Assembly (NCBI GenBank): GCA_045810625.1
Contig: JBJMVQ010000056.1
Coordinates: 20,642 to 84,641, forward strand
Direction of reading: 5' to 3'
Source: JACQFZ01 sp045810625
GTDB lineage: Bacteria > Pseudomonadota > Gammaproteobacteria > Acidiferrobacterales > Sulfurifustaceae
Length of the DNA: 64,000 bases
Shown here: piece by piece, positions 7,289 through 15,827 of the stretch
Position numbering within the stretch: the first letter of the stretch is position 1
Layout of the letters: each line of letters begins with the position of its first letter
The notes under the pieces: model-generated
The model's database searches: none
What the model saw: the letters and a program-made list of their open reading frames with translations, nothing else
What the model was told of the DNA's origin: nothing
Position numbers and translations under genes: made by a program

Positions 7289-7962
7289 TACGCCACGGGC
7301 AAGCATCGTTCGGAAAAACCGAGTACGACGAACTATCGGAAATGGGCGTCGAGCAATCGCGACTGCTCGGCGACGCGCTGCGCAGCCGATTGCCAAACGT
7401 GGACGTCGTGTTTTGCGGAACGCAGCGGCGACATCGGCAAACCGCGGACGCCTGCCTGCGCGCCTACGGTTATACCGACACGCCGCAGGAAACCGCGGAT
7501 CTCAACGAATATGATCACAACGAAATCGTCGAGCGCTACGAACCGCGCTACGTCGATCGCCAGGCAATGTTCGCGGAGCTCTCGAAGACGGGCAATCTAC
7601 GGCGCGCCTTTCAGGAAATGTTCACGAAAGCGGTCGCACGCTGGGTGAGCGGGCAACACGATACCGACTACACGGAGTCTTGGCCGAGCTTTCGCGCGCG
7701 CTGCCTTCGCGCGCTCGACCACATCGTGCAGTCGTCGGGCAGCTCGAAGACGGCGCTCGTATTCACTTCCGGCGGTCCGATCTCGGCGGTGTCGCAAACG
7801 CTACTCCGCATTCCGGACGCGTACGCCTTTCAGATTAATTGGACGCTCGTGAATTGCGGTGTCACGAAAATTATTTACAGCGAGCGTGGCAAATATCTTC
7901 TGACGCTCAACGAGCATTCCCACTTCGAGGGCGAGCGCAAAGAACTGATCACGTACCGGTAA
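7270..7962 (+). CDS. histidine phosphatase (phosphoglycerate-mutase-like)
   Basis: The catalytic RHG motif (YLIRHGQASFG) sits at the extreme N-terminus of this family, so I choose GTG 7270, preceded by GGAG at about 8 bases, rather than the ATG at 7204 inside the GNAT gene. That gives about 230 residues. The phospho-acceptor is the His of RHG. GTQRRHRQTAD supplies a phosphate-binding Arg, and LVFTSGGPISAV occupies the position where many relatives have a second catalytic His (V-S-H-G/GGxI). The lack of that His (SGG) is noteworthy. Substrate unknown. Confidence 0.88.
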   Translation: MGAIYLIRHGQASFGKTEYDELSEMGVEQSRLLGDALRSRLPNVDVVFCGTQRRHRQTADACLRAYGYTDTPQETADLNEYDHNEIVERYEPRYVDRQAMFAELSKTGNLRRAFQEMFTKAVARWVSGQHDTDYTESWPSFRARCLRALDHIVQSSGSSKTALVFTSGGPISAVSQTLLRIPDAYAFQINWTLVNCGVTKIIYSERGKYLLTLNEHSHFEGERKELITYR

Positions 7963-8199
7963 CCGCGCCACGCATCGGCTTCGGCCGACATTGCAACGCG
8001 CCGCTGCTGCGGCACGCGCTGAGCCTGATCGCCGCGCCGGCGAGGTCGGGCCACACGTCGGCACCCGAATGGCGCCGGACGGGAAGTCCTTCGCGACCGA
8101 AACTCGCTGCGAGCTATTGATAGCAATTTTCCCCAAGTCGCGCCTTCCGCGCGCGCCTAGGATATCCGCGTTTTCGACTGCGGGAAAAAAGGAGAGGTT

Positions 8200-8760
8200 A
8201 TGAGCGGAACCGCATCAACCGCACCAGCAGCGCTTGAGCAAATATTGCACGCTGACGCGCCTGCACCCGACCGCGCGAAGCAAATGATGCTTTACGGACA
8301 GTTCATCGGATCGTGGGAAGGCACGCTGACCTATGTGGATGCGCATGGCGTCCGCCGCGAAACATCCGCCGAAGTGCACTTCGGCTGGGTGCTCGAAGGC
8401 CGCATGGTGCAAGACGTATGGATCGCTCCGTCGCGCGACGCGGGTGCGGGCGCCTCCACGCTCATGCACGGCACGACGTTGCGTGTATACGATCCCCAAA
8501 ACGACCTCTGGCATATCACGTGGATCGATCCGGTCAGGCAGGTATACAACCGCATGACCGGCCGCCAAGTCGGCAACGAGATCGTGCAGGAATACCGCGC
8601 TGATGACGGCGCCCGCGTGCAATGGATGTTCACCGAGATACGCGCCAATTCGTTTCACTGGATCAATCGGCGTTCGGACGATGACGGCAAGACGTGGCGA
8701 GTCAGCGGTGAGTTCTATTTCCAGCGCCGAGGAACAGAACCGCAGTCATCGCCAAACTAA
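8200..8760 (+). CDS. conserved hypothetical lipocalin-like (DUF1579-type) protein
   Basis: A 186-residue protein with GGAGAGG upstream of ATG 8200. It lacks a signal peptide. The pattern FIGSWEGTLTYVDAHG, then VHFGWVLEGRMVQDVW, TTLRVYDPQNDLWHITWIDP, and a final FYFQRRG consists of alternating beta strands with conserved Trp and Gly. This is the form of the DUF1579/lipocalin-like beta-barrel family found in many soil bacteria. Ligand and role are unknown. It faces a convergent GMC oxidoreductase gene. Confidence 0.75.
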   Translation: MSGTASTAPAALEQILHADAPAPDRAKQMMLYGQFIGSWEGTLTYVDAHGVRRETSAEVHFGWVLEGRMVQDVWIAPSRDAGAGASTLMHGTTLRVYDPQNDLWHITWIDPVRQVYNRMTGRQVGNEIVQEYRADDGARVQWMFTEIRANSFHWINRRSDDDGKTWRVSGEFYFQRRGTEPQSSPN

Positions 8761-8802
8761 AGCGCTTTGCTAAATCAATGGCGCGGGGCATCAGCTTCGG
8801 TC

Positions 8803-10332
8803 TCACGAGCTTGCTGATGCTTTGATCATATCCGCGCCTTTCTCTCCGATCATGATGGCCGGCGCGTTGGTGTTGCCGCTCGTGATCGTCGGCATGATCG
8901 AGGCGTCGATCACCCGAAGCCCCTCCACACCGCGCACGCGGAGTTGTGGATCGACGACCGCGTGTGCGTCGATACCCATCTTGCAAGTACCCACCGGGTG
9001 GTAGATGGTCTCGCCCGTTTGACGCACATAGGCTTCGAGCGATTCATCATCAGCGATCGCCACACCGGGCAACGCTTCCTCGGTAACAATGCCGGCAAAC
9101 GCACGCGTTCGCGCGAGCCCACGCGCAATCTTGAGGCCTTCGACCATCAGCGTCAGATCCGCCGGGTCGGAGTAGTAGCCAGCGCGAATAATCGGCGCGG
9201 CGGCGGGGTCCGCCGACCGTAGCCGCAGCTCACCGCGGCTGTTCGGACGCTGCACGGCCGACACGATGCCGAATGCCGAACGTTCCTTACCGTTGTTGAG
9301 GGTCTCGACTACTGCGACCGGTAGGAAATGGATGTAGAGCTCGGGCGCGACGGGGCCCGGCCGCGAGCTGCAGAACAGACCGGCCTCGACCAGATTACTC
9401 GCGACGTCGACCGGGCGATGTCCGGACGTCCAACAACGAACTCGCGCAAACGGATGATCTTGCAGGTTCGCGCCGACACCGGGCGCATCGACCCGCACGG
9501 GGATTCCCAAGCGTTGTAAATGCCCCGCCGGTCCGATGCCGGAAAGCATGAGCAGCTTGGGAGAGTTGATCGTGCCCCCGCAGAGAACCACTTCGCCGCG
9601 CGCGAAGACCTGCGCCTCGATCCCGCTTCGAACATAGTACACACCGGCGGCACGCTTGCCTTCGAAGACGATGCGCGTCGCTTCGGCGCCGGTGATGACA
9701 TGCAGGTTCGCGCGAGCGCGCGCGGGATGCAGGAACGCACGCGCGGTACTGCAACGCTTCCCGTCTTTTCCAATAGTGCACTGCCAGAGACCGGCTCCCT
9801 CCTGCCGCTCGCCGTTGAAATCCAGATTGCGCGGGTGACCCAGCTCCACCGCGGCTTCGATGAACGCGAAGGAATAGGGATGCGGGGCGGGTGGATCGGT
9901 GACGTCGAGCAAACCATCGGCCCCGTGCCACGTGGACGCGCCCCGACTGTTGCGTTCGGACTTGAGGAAATACGGCAGCACATCCTCGTAGCCCCAATTC
10001 ACGTTGCCCAAGTTTCGCCAATGATCGTAATCGGCGCGATTGCCGCGCACATAAATCATCCCGTTGAGCGCACTGGTGCCGCCGAGAACTTTGCCGCGGG
10101 GCCAATTGAGGGAACGGCCGTTCAACGCCGGCTCCGGTTCGGTGACGTAGGCCCAATCGACCGAGGTGTTGAAGAGCTGCGCATATGCGCGCGGATCGTC
10201 GATGGCGGGTTGCTGATCCGTGCCGCCGGCTTCGAGGAGCAGGACGGTGACGTGCGGATCTTCCGTCAGCCGGTTAGCCACCACACAACCCGCCGAACCA
10301 GCGCCGATGACGACATAGTCATAAGTGTTCAT
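8803..10332 (-). CDS. GMC-family FAD-dependent alcohol/choline dehydrogenase
   Basis: A 509-residue glucose-methanol-choline oxidoreductase. The N-terminal FAD Rossmann motif is VVIGAGSAGCVVANRL, followed by LLLEAGG. GMC signature 1 is the PRGKVLGGTSALNGMIYVRG block. Signature 2 is GTINSPKLLMLSGIGP. The catalytic pair is His445 in YHPVGTCKMG and Asn489 in GNTNAPA. No signal peptide, so cytoplasmic. It likely oxidises a primary alcohol, polyol or choline-like compound. It is the last gene of a cupin-methyltransferase-GMC operon (33 bases after the methyltransferase, with GAGGG before its ATG). Confidence 0.95.
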   Translation of the reverse strand: MNTYDYVVIGAGSAGCVVANRLTEDPHVTVLLLEAGGTDQQPAIDDPRAYAQLFNTSVDWAYVTEPEPALNGRSLNWPRGKVLGGTSALNGMIYVRGNRADYDHWRNLGNVNWGYEDVLPYFLKSERNSRGASTWHGADGLLDVTDPPAPHPYSFAFIEAAVELGHPRNLDFNGERQEGAGLWQCTIGKDGKRCSTARAFLHPARARANLHVITGAEATRIVFEGKRAAGVYYVRSGIEAQVFARGEVVLCGGTINSPKLLMLSGIGPAGHLQRLGIPVRVDAPGVGANLQDHPFARVRCWTSGHRPVDVASNLVEAGLFCSSRPGPVAPELYIHFLPVAVVETLNNGKERSAFGIVSAVQRPNSRGELRLRSADPAAAPIIRAGYYSDPADLTLMVEGLKIARGLARTRAFAGIVTEEALPGVAIADDESLEAYVRQTGETIYHPVGTCKMGIDAHAVVDPQLRVRGVEGLRVIDASIMPTITSGNTNAPAIMIGEKGADMIKASASS

Positions 10333-10365
10333 GCGTACGGCCCTCGGTTGATCGCGCTGCTCCTG

Positions 10366-11178
10366 CTACTTACGCGTACCGACCACGACAAGGTACTCGC
10401 GCGGCATAGCGACACCAAGCTCCGACTTGAAGCCCTCGTGATAGGCGGTGAAATCGCGCCTCAGATTCTCACGCCGATCGCGATCGAGACTCGAGGCCAA
10501 CGCCTTGGTTGGCCCGTAGGCTTCGACGAAAAGCTGCCAGACAGACGGGCCGCAGGGTTCGCGCAGGACCGTCGTGCCAGTCTCGAATTTGAGGTCGAAC
10601 GCAGCGCCGAGCAACTGTTGCACGTGCTCGCGTCCGCCCCACGCGAACGGCGACGGCGGCGGCGGATTAACGGGCGCGGCCATGTACGGCTTCATGACTT
10701 TGAACAACCCGCCGACCGTTCCCTCCGCCGGCCATGTCGCCAACGCCAGCCGGCCGCCCTTCTTGCAAACACGCGCGAGCTCCGCGGCCGCGGCGGCGGG
10801 GTCGCTCACGAACATCACGCCGAACGTCGAAATCACGGCATCAAAGCTGCGGTCGTCGAAGGGCAGCGCCTCAGCATCGCCGACGCGAAAATCGATTGCG
10901 AGGCGCGCATCGGCCGCGTACTGCCGCGCCGCTTCGATGAGGTCCGCGCCGAGATCGATACCCGTCACCGTCGCTCCGCGTGCGGCGCAGCGGCGCGCGG
11001 CCCAGCCGGTTCCGGTCGCCACGTCGAGCACCTGCTCGCCGCGCTTCGGCGCAAGCCGCATTACCGCATGCTCGATGGCGTCCGAGATGCTGTGGGAAAT
11101 CCGGTCATAGGCGCTTCCACCGCTATCCCACGTGGCGGCGGCTTTGGCATTGTGGAGTTGGATCATCTGTGCGTTCAT
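10366..11178 (-). CDS. class I SAM-dependent methyltransferase (UbiE/Methyltransf_11 type)
   Basis: A 270-residue methyltransferase. Motif I, VLDVATGTGWAARR, binds SAM; motif II-like GIDLGADLIEAARQ carries the acidic ribose ligand. The GDAEALPFDDRSFDAVISTFGVMF block and the ARVCKKGGRLALATW motif are typical of Methyltransf_11. The C-terminal part (about 170-265) is probably the substrate lid. AAGGGGA lies before ATG 11178. It is the middle gene of a three-gene operon with a periplasmic cupin upstream and a GMC oxidoreductase downstream, suggesting small-molecule modification. Substrate unknown. Confidence 0.92.
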   Translation of the reverse strand: MNAQMIQLHNAKAAATWDSGGSAYDRISHSISDAIEHAVMRLAPKRGEQVLDVATGTGWAARRCAARGATVTGIDLGADLIEAARQYAADARLAIDFRVGDAEALPFDDRSFDAVISTFGVMFVSDPAAAAAELARVCKKGGRLALATWPAEGTVGGLFKVMKPYMAAPVNPPPPSPFAWGGREHVQQLLGAAFDLKFETGTTVLREPCGPSVWQLFVEAYGPTKALASSLDRDRRENLRRDFTAYHEGFKSELGVAMPREYLVVVGTRK

Positions 11179-11216
11179 GTTCGATCCCCTTATTCGGTCG
11201 TGAAATCGCGAACCGA

Positions 11217-11720
11217 TTACTGCTTATTACGCGGGTCGTCGGCCGGATTGATGAAGGTGATGTCCGTCGGACCGTAGCCGTGGACTTGAACGACGGTCTC
11301 TTTCGGCCCCGACCATGCAAAGTGCGGATGCTTGGGAGGAACGGCGACGAATCCGCCCACGGGTAGCGCCGTACCCGCGCTTTTATTGAATTTTTCGCCG
11401 AGCCCGAGATAAAACGTTCCGGACAACACGGTCACGTTCTCTCCAGCTTTGTGCGTGTGCGGCGCGATCTTGTAGTTGGCCGGCAGCTTCACGCGATACG
11501 CGAATATCCCTTCCTTCCCAGGATCACCCTGTATGACAGCGAGCTTTGCGCCGGGGAAAACCGGGACGTCTACCCACGTCAACGTGTCCGGTTGCACGAC
11601 GGTATGTTCTTCGGCGTGGGCGGATGGCACGGCGACGAACAGCGCGCCGAGCATCGTCAATAGCAGCCGGGGAGCGGCGAACCGTGCAATGCGCCGCGAT
11701 GGGTCGAATTGGGTGTTCAT
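11217..11720 (-). CDS. secreted single-domain cupin
   Basis: A 167-residue protein. An N-terminal signal peptide (RLLLTMLGALFVAVPSAHA, cleavage near residue 36) is followed by one cupin barrel. Metal ligands are visible in cupin motif 1 (PHTHKAGENVTVLSGTFY, two His and Glu) and motif 2 (PPKHPHFAWSG, His). It probably binds a divalent metal in the periplasm. Role unknown; relatives include dioxygenase-like and isomerase-like cupins. AAGGAG precedes ATG 11720. It is first in the operon with the methyltransferase and GMC oxidoreductase, 38 bases apart, and is divergent from the LuxR-type regulator. Confidence 0.88.
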   Translation of the reverse strand: MNTQFDPSRRIARFAAPRLLLTMLGALFVAVPSAHAEEHTVVQPDTLTWVDVPVFPGAKLAVIQGDPGKEGIFAYRVKLPANYKIAPHTHKAGENVTVLSGTFYLGLGEKFNKSAGTALPVGGFVAVPPKHPHFAWSGPKETVVQVHGYGPTDITFINPADDPRNKQ

Positions 11721-11733
11721 GACATTCTCCTTT

Positions 11734-11829
11734 CGAGCTAAGTGGCAGAATCGGTAGACTCAGACGGCGCCAGGCCGGTCTTTCATCGACCGCCGGCGCC
11801 CGGGACTCTCAAATCCCGTGGGCGTGATT
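11734..11829 (+). pseudogene. decayed tRNA-Leu-like sequence
   Basis: GTGGCAGAATCGGTAGACTC (11742-11761) matches the T8-to-D-arm block of bacterial tRNA-Leu almost exactly. Downstream come a CAGG-containing loop, a GC-rich hairpin like a long variable arm (CGGTC/GACCG), and CTCAAATCCCGT, similar to a T-arm 3' half. The ends do not form an acceptor stem, the D-stem is broken and no CCA follows, so it is not functional. I read it as a relic of a class II tRNA. It lies between the cupin operon and the LuxR gene. Confidence 0.45.
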
Positions 11830-11894
11830 ATCGAGAGCGGCGTCCGGATCGAAATACGCATGTCGGCGTATACGGACGCGCTCGAGGAGGACGG

Positions 11895-13025
11895 TTGGAT
11901 ATATCGGGCGAGCTGTTTCGCAAGGTCGTTACCGCCGCCTACGACTTGCATCGTCATCGCGACGCGGCGACGTATGCGGCGTGGCTGTTGCGGGTGCTGA
12001 CGCAAACGATCGACTGCGACAGCGCACTCCTGATTACCGTCGATCTAGAGAGGCAAGACTTCGATGCAATAGCAAGACCGACCGACACGCTGGAGCGGAT
12101 CGATCGGCGCAACGTCTGGCGCTGGCACGCTGCCGAGCATCCCTTCGTCGCGCGCTGCACCGCCTCACGCTCGATCCGTGCGTTTCGCCTCGGCGACCTC
12201 GCGCCGCGCGCGCAGTTCGAGCAGACCGAGCTCTACCGCACGTTCTATCGACCGCGCGGCATCGAACATCAATTGCTGATGCTCGTCGCGACGCCGAGCG
12301 CGCGCTGGCGCGCCGTCGCGCTGAGTCGCCGCGATCGCGACTTTTCGGACGAAGAATGCGCGGCGCTCGAGGCGCTGTGGCCGCACATCATGCTGGCACA
12401 GCGCAATCTGGGTCGCCGCCGGCGGGTAGCTGACGTCAGCGACATCGAATCGCCCGTGGCGGAAACCGCGGGTGTCATCGTGATTACGAGCGCTGCCAAG
12501 GTAACGGTCTGCTCGGAGCAGGCGCGCCTTTGGATTACTGAGTATTTCGACGCTGTGTTCATCGCGCGCGCCATCAGCCTGCCGGAAACCGTAGAGCGGT
12601 GGGTGAAGCAGCGCATCGAAAACGAAGGCGCGGGTCGGCGCCTGCGACCCGAGCGACGCGACCCGTTAGTGATAACGCGCGGCGACCGTTGCCTGGTGCT
12701 CGATTTAATCGTCGATCACGGGAAGAACCTGCATCTGCTCGCGCTCGAGGAAGTCGTGCTCAATGCACCCGCGGCGGCGCTCGAAACCCTAAACCTGACG
12801 GCGCGTGAGGCGGAGGTGCTGGCATGGGTCGCGCAAGGCAAAACCAATCGTGAAGTCGGGATCATTCTCGGCGCGAGCGCGCGCACCGTGCAAAAACACC
12901 TGGAACATATTTTTCAGAAGATCGGCGTCGAGAGCCGCACGGCTGCCGTACTACGCGCCTGGCAAGCCGCGCGTTACCACGGTCTCGCACCCGCCGCGGC
13001 TATTCGTCCCAACAGTCCACGCTGA
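11895..13025 (+). CDS. LuxR-family transcriptional regulator
   Basis: A 376-residue regulator with a C-terminal GerE/LuxR helix-turn-helix: LNLTAREAEVLAWVAQGKTNREVG then GASARTVQKHLEHIFQKIGVESRTAA. The N-terminal 250 residues (LRVLTQTIDCDSALLITVDL and later) have a GAF-like or PAS-like sensory fold by pattern, without a REC domain. The open frame begins at 11742, but translation there runs through the tRNA-like relic. TTG 11895 with GAGGAGG 4 bases upstream is a better start. It is divergent from the cupin/methyltransferase/GMC operon, which it probably controls. The 3' end overlaps the convergent NTF2-like gene by 26 bases. Confidence 0.88.
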   Translation: MDISGELFRKVVTAAYDLHRHRDAATYAAWLLRVLTQTIDCDSALLITVDLERQDFDAIARPTDTLERIDRRNVWRWHAAEHPFVARCTASRSIRAFRLGDLAPRAQFEQTELYRTFYRPRGIEHQLLMLVATPSARWRAVALSRRDRDFSDEECAALEALWPHIMLAQRNLGRRRRVADVSDIESPVAETAGVIVITSAAKVTVCSEQARLWITEYFDAVFIARAISLPETVERWVKQRIENEGAGRRLRPERRDPLVITRGDRCLVLDLIVDHGKNLHLLALEEVVLNAPAAALETLNLTAREAEVLAWVAQGKTNREVGIILGASARTVQKHLEHIFQKIGVESRTAAVLRAWQAARYHGLAPAAAIRPNSPR

Positions 13026-13395
13026 ACTCGTTAACGATGCGGCCGTTACGCAAGGTCGCCATGGTAATGCTGACGACTTGGCAGCCGTCCGGATAACGAC
13101 AGAGCGTTAAATAAGAGATGGAGTTGTCGCCGGCCGACGTACGGATAACATCGTGCGTCATTTCACGCGCGCACAGGTCTTCGAACATCCGCTGCATGGC
13201 CGCGCGCCCGCGCAGTACCAGCCGTTTCGAGGGCGGATTGTTGCGGTTGACGACGGTGTATTCGACGTCTTCGGCGTAAACGCTGACGAGCATCGACGGA
13301 TCGCGATTCTTGTAACCTTTGCGAATCGTATCGAGTACCACCTGTTCCGTAGATTGGCCCGACCGCGGCCGGCGACGACTCTTGATTGTACTCAT
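13000..13395 (-). CDS. SnoaL/NTF2-like protein
   Basis: Start ATG 13395 (MSTIKSRRR), with GAGG upstream, gives 131 residues. After a basic N-terminus comes an NTF2-like alpha+beta cone fold: VLDTIRKGYKNRDPSMLVSVYAEDVEYTV, GRAAMQRMFEDL, and the strands ISYLTLCRYPDG, VVSITMATLRNGRIVNEFSVDCW. The family includes ketosteroid-isomerase-like and polyketide-cyclase-like enzymes and many pocket-binding proteins. No catalytic residues can be assigned. Confidence 0.75.
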   Translation of the reverse strand: MSTIKSRRRPRSGQSTEQVVLDTIRKGYKNRDPSMLVSVYAEDVEYTVVNRNNPPSKRLVLRGRAAMQRMFEDLCAREMTHDVIRTSAGDNSISYLTLCRYPDGCQVVSITMATLRNGRIVNEFSVDCWDE

Positions 13396-13783
13396 GGCTA
13401 ACCTCGGCAGTACGGCATGCGACTCGGAGAATCGGGAAAGCTTACTCGCTCGCAGCACCGAGGGAAATTGTGGCGGCTGCGAACACCTGTACCCGCTCGA
13501 TCAGTGCGATCTGCCGAACCGCCCTGCGCCGGGAAGGCTTAGCGACCGGGTCGAACAGGGGTACTGCGCATTCCACATGCTCGACCCAGGTCTTATGCTT
13601 GCGGCCGTCGACTTGTGGCGCCGGGAGCTGGAATCCTCCAAGCGCAGCAACCCGCCCATGGCATCGCCGATACCGTCTGGCGGGTTCCCGTCATCGGATC
13701 GCGCGCTGGATAATCGTCAGTGGCGGGAACGATCTTGCGAAAATATGGGCGGAATCGCCCAACTGTCGTGGAGACCTGTATGA
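13394..13783 (+). CDS. possible small cysteine-cluster protein (HiPIP-like spacing)
   Basis: A 129-residue frame from ATG 13394 to TGA 13781-13783. That stop overlaps the ATG of the next gene as ATGA, a typical operon junction. The middle part carries CGGCEHLYPLDQC and GYCAFH, i.e. C-x2-C-x8-C-x17+-G-Y-C. This resembles the four-cysteine pattern of small HiPIP-like Fe-S proteins (C-x2-C ... C ... G-W/Y-C), though more compact. Codon usage is plausible. Against it: no clear ribosome site, the start abuts a divergent gene start, and the C-terminal 50 residues look unstructured. I am unsure it is real. Confidence 0.35.
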   Translation: MANLGSTACDSENRESLLARSTEGNCGGCEHLYPLDQCDLPNRPAPGRLSDRVEQGYCAFHMLDPGLMLAAVDLWRRELESSKRSNPPMASPIPSGGFPSSDRALDNRQWRERSCENMGGIAQLSWRPV

Positions 13784-14529
13784 AAGCGAATGGCAGCACG
13801 CAACCCAATCGTCGTCGATTCCTGCAAGCGGCGGGCGCTGCAACCGCGGCTTTGATGTTCAGCGGTCTGCCACAGACAGGACGCGGAGCGGATACCGGAA
13901 AGGCGAAAACGAAAATCGGCATCGTCGGTTCCGGGAGAGTCGGCGGCACACTCGGCGGCGTCTGGGTAAAAGCCGGGCACGAAGTGATGTTCTCCTCTCG
14001 CAACATCGAGAACGATAACGCGCTCGCGGCCAAGCTCGGGCCAAATGCGCGCGCGGGAACGCCGCGCGAAGCAGCCGCCTTTGGCGAAGTGCTGATGATC
14101 TCGGTGCCCTACGGCGCGCTGCCGGCGGTCGGCAAGGAGTTGGCAGACGTCATCAAAGGCAAAGTCGTGATCGATACGTGCAACCCGTTCGTCGCGCGCG
14201 ACGGCGCAGTCGCGACGTGGGCACGCGAGAAAGGCGCCGGTCTCGCGTCGGCGGAATTGCTGCCTGGTGCGCGCATCGTCCGCGCGTTCAATGCCATCAG
14301 TTACACGCAGATGGGCGCGGCGCACGAACAGCCGGGACGCATCGGTATGCCGATCGCAGGCGATGATCCTCAGGCGATCGCGCTGGCCTCACGCCTGATA
14401 CGAGATATCGGCTACGAACCTGTCCTGATCGGCGGGCTCGCGATGGGCAAGTACTTGATGCCGGGAACGCCGCTTGCCGGTGAGCATATGCCCGAAGAAA
14501 TTCGAAAGATTGCCGCCACGCTTAAGTGA
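13780..14529 (+). CDS. Tat-exported NADP-dependent oxidoreductase (NADP_oxidored_coenzyme F420 type)
   Basis: Start ATG 13780 with GGAG upstream. The 249-residue product begins with a twin-arginine signal (RRRFLQAAGAATAALMF), so it is probably folded in the cytoplasm with its cofactor and exported. The mature part opens with a dinucleotide-binding fold: KIGIVGSGRVGGTLGGVWVKAGHEVMFSSR, of the F420-dependent NADP reductase/NAD-binding_2 family. It continues with VLMISVPYGALP, VVIDTCNP and RAFNAISYTQM. Export of such a reductase is unusual but recurs in soil proteobacteria. The electron partner is unknown. Confidence 0.9.
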   Translation: MKANGSTQPNRRRFLQAAGAATAALMFSGLPQTGRGADTGKAKTKIGIVGSGRVGGTLGGVWVKAGHEVMFSSRNIENDNALAAKLGPNARAGTPREAAAFGEVLMISVPYGALPAVGKELADVIKGKVVIDTCNPFVARDGAVATWAREKGAGLASAELLPGARIVRAFNAISYTQMGAAHEQPGRIGMPIAGDDPQAIALASRLIRDIGYEPVLIGGLAMGKYLMPGTPLAGEHMPEEIRKIAATLK

Positions 14530-14666
14530 ACGCTTCGTGCGACTCGCGAAGAACTCTTAAAACCGGCCGATCTGATTTTTCTTCCGGTTCCTCGTTGTTC
14601 CGTCAGCGCCATTGATGCAAAAACTGCCCGTCCATGCGCACGCGCTACGCGAGGAAACCGGGACCG

Positions 14667-15497
14667 ATGCCACTTATGATGCCCAAGATCATGCACCGAG
14701 TTTATTTTCGCCGGCACTACCTGTCTCTGTTCGCCCTCGCAGCCGCCCTGGCTGGTTGTGCCGTCCCAAAGTCGGCAAGCGACCGCGATCCTACCTACGT
14801 GTATCGATCGGGCAATGACTACGTTCGGCTCGAACCGCTCGAATCCGGCGCGTCAGCTAATTCCCATCCTTTCGCCATTTCCGCCGATCAGCTGCGCGAG
14901 CTGCTGGCACCGTTGAAAGTCGCTCGCGCCGATGCGATCGGCCGGACGCCGGTGTTCATGAACGAAGAGCTGAACACCCTCGTGCCGCCGCTCGCGTCTG
15001 CCCTGTCCAAGGCCGGCCCGAATCAGGACGTCACGTTTGCCGTTACCGGCTACCGCGGACTACTGGGAAAGCTATCTCCCAAATCGATCACCACCGGACG
15101 TCTGTTCGTGACCACGGATTCGATAAATATGATTTTCGGGATGATGCAGCTGCGATTGGAAAGCGAGAAGGTTGAACCATCGACAATCGTTCCTCCCAGG
15201 ATTATCCCCGGTACGCGCTCACTGCGAATCGACACCGCACCTTGGAAGATGGACCCCGTCGGCGGCTATTTTCACGATCAGCGCGGCGATTGGGTGGTGT
15301 TCGATCGTGCCGCGCTGATCGCCCCAACCGCTCCAACTGTACTACCCAGCCCCGGAGGTACGACCGCACCGACCACGAACAGTAAAGTGGAGGAAATGGA
15401 AAAGCGGCTCGAAGCACTGGATGATCTCCGGAAGAAAGGCGCAATCACGGAACAAGAATATCGCGAACGCCGGCGCGCAATACTGGAGCAACTCTGA
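14667..15497 (+). CDS. lipoprotein with C-terminal SHOCT domain
   Basis: Start uncertain among ATGs 14634, 14667 and 14679. I choose 14667, with GAGGAAA upstream (276 residues). A signal peptide ends in the lipobox LAGC, making Cys31 the lipidated residue. A middle domain (about 45-215) of unknown fold contains FAISADQLRELLAPLKV and VTFAVTGYRG. A Pro/Thr linker leads to a C-terminal SHOCT motif: EEMEKRLEALDDLRKKGAITEQEYRERRRAILEQL in pieces, a short helical-hairpin oligomerisation domain. Probably a periplasm-facing outer-membrane or inner-membrane lipoprotein. Function unknown. Confidence 0.82.
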   Translation: MPLMMPKIMHRVYFRRHYLSLFALAAALAGCAVPKSASDRDPTYVYRSGNDYVRLEPLESGASANSHPFAISADQLRELLAPLKVARADAIGRTPVFMNEELNTLVPPLASALSKAGPNQDVTFAVTGYRGLLGKLSPKSITTGRLFVTTDSINMIFGMMQLRLESEKVEPSTIVPPRIIPGTRSLRIDTAPWKMDPVGGYFHDQRGDWVVFDRAALIAPTAPTVLPSPGGTTAPTTNSKVEEMEKRLEALDDLRKKGAITEQEYRERRRAILEQL

Positions 15498-15827
15498 GGA
15501 TTTCGCGCCTGTTGGCGGCGTCCGTCAGCCGGGAACCGGGACGCAGTGGCCATCACGCCGACGCGTTGCAAATTGCGCCGCCCTTCGGCCTCGTTCCTAT
15601 GGCCTGCGGCTGCAACGTACGACTTCATTCGGGGAACCGCGTCAATTCCCGCAAATTCGTTGTTTCCGCTCCGTCCCGCAAGAAGCGCCAGCCCTGCCCC
15701 GTTCGGTTGAACTTGATAAATATTCAAAAACGCCAATAAAACGCCATCGCAGCAAAGTGCAAGTTGCGCTTGACCTCGAGTTAGCTCTAGCAAGTTAAAT
15801 GAGCGCACGCAATCGTGAGGTGCTTCG
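15498..15827. other. 330-bp intergenic region
   Basis: No convincing gene or structured element is seen. The last 30 bases contain TGAGGTG, the probable ribosome site of the NTF2-like gene starting at 15828. Confidence 0.4.

Noticed and set aside
9520..11277. 585-codon open frame opposite the GMC and methyltransferase genes
   Set aside because: Shadow frame produced by GC-rich codon bias; both opposite genes have complete catalytic motifs.
11734..11829. Functional tRNA-Leu
   Set aside because: No acceptor stem, D-stem broken and no CCA-proximal pairing, so only a relic is claimed.
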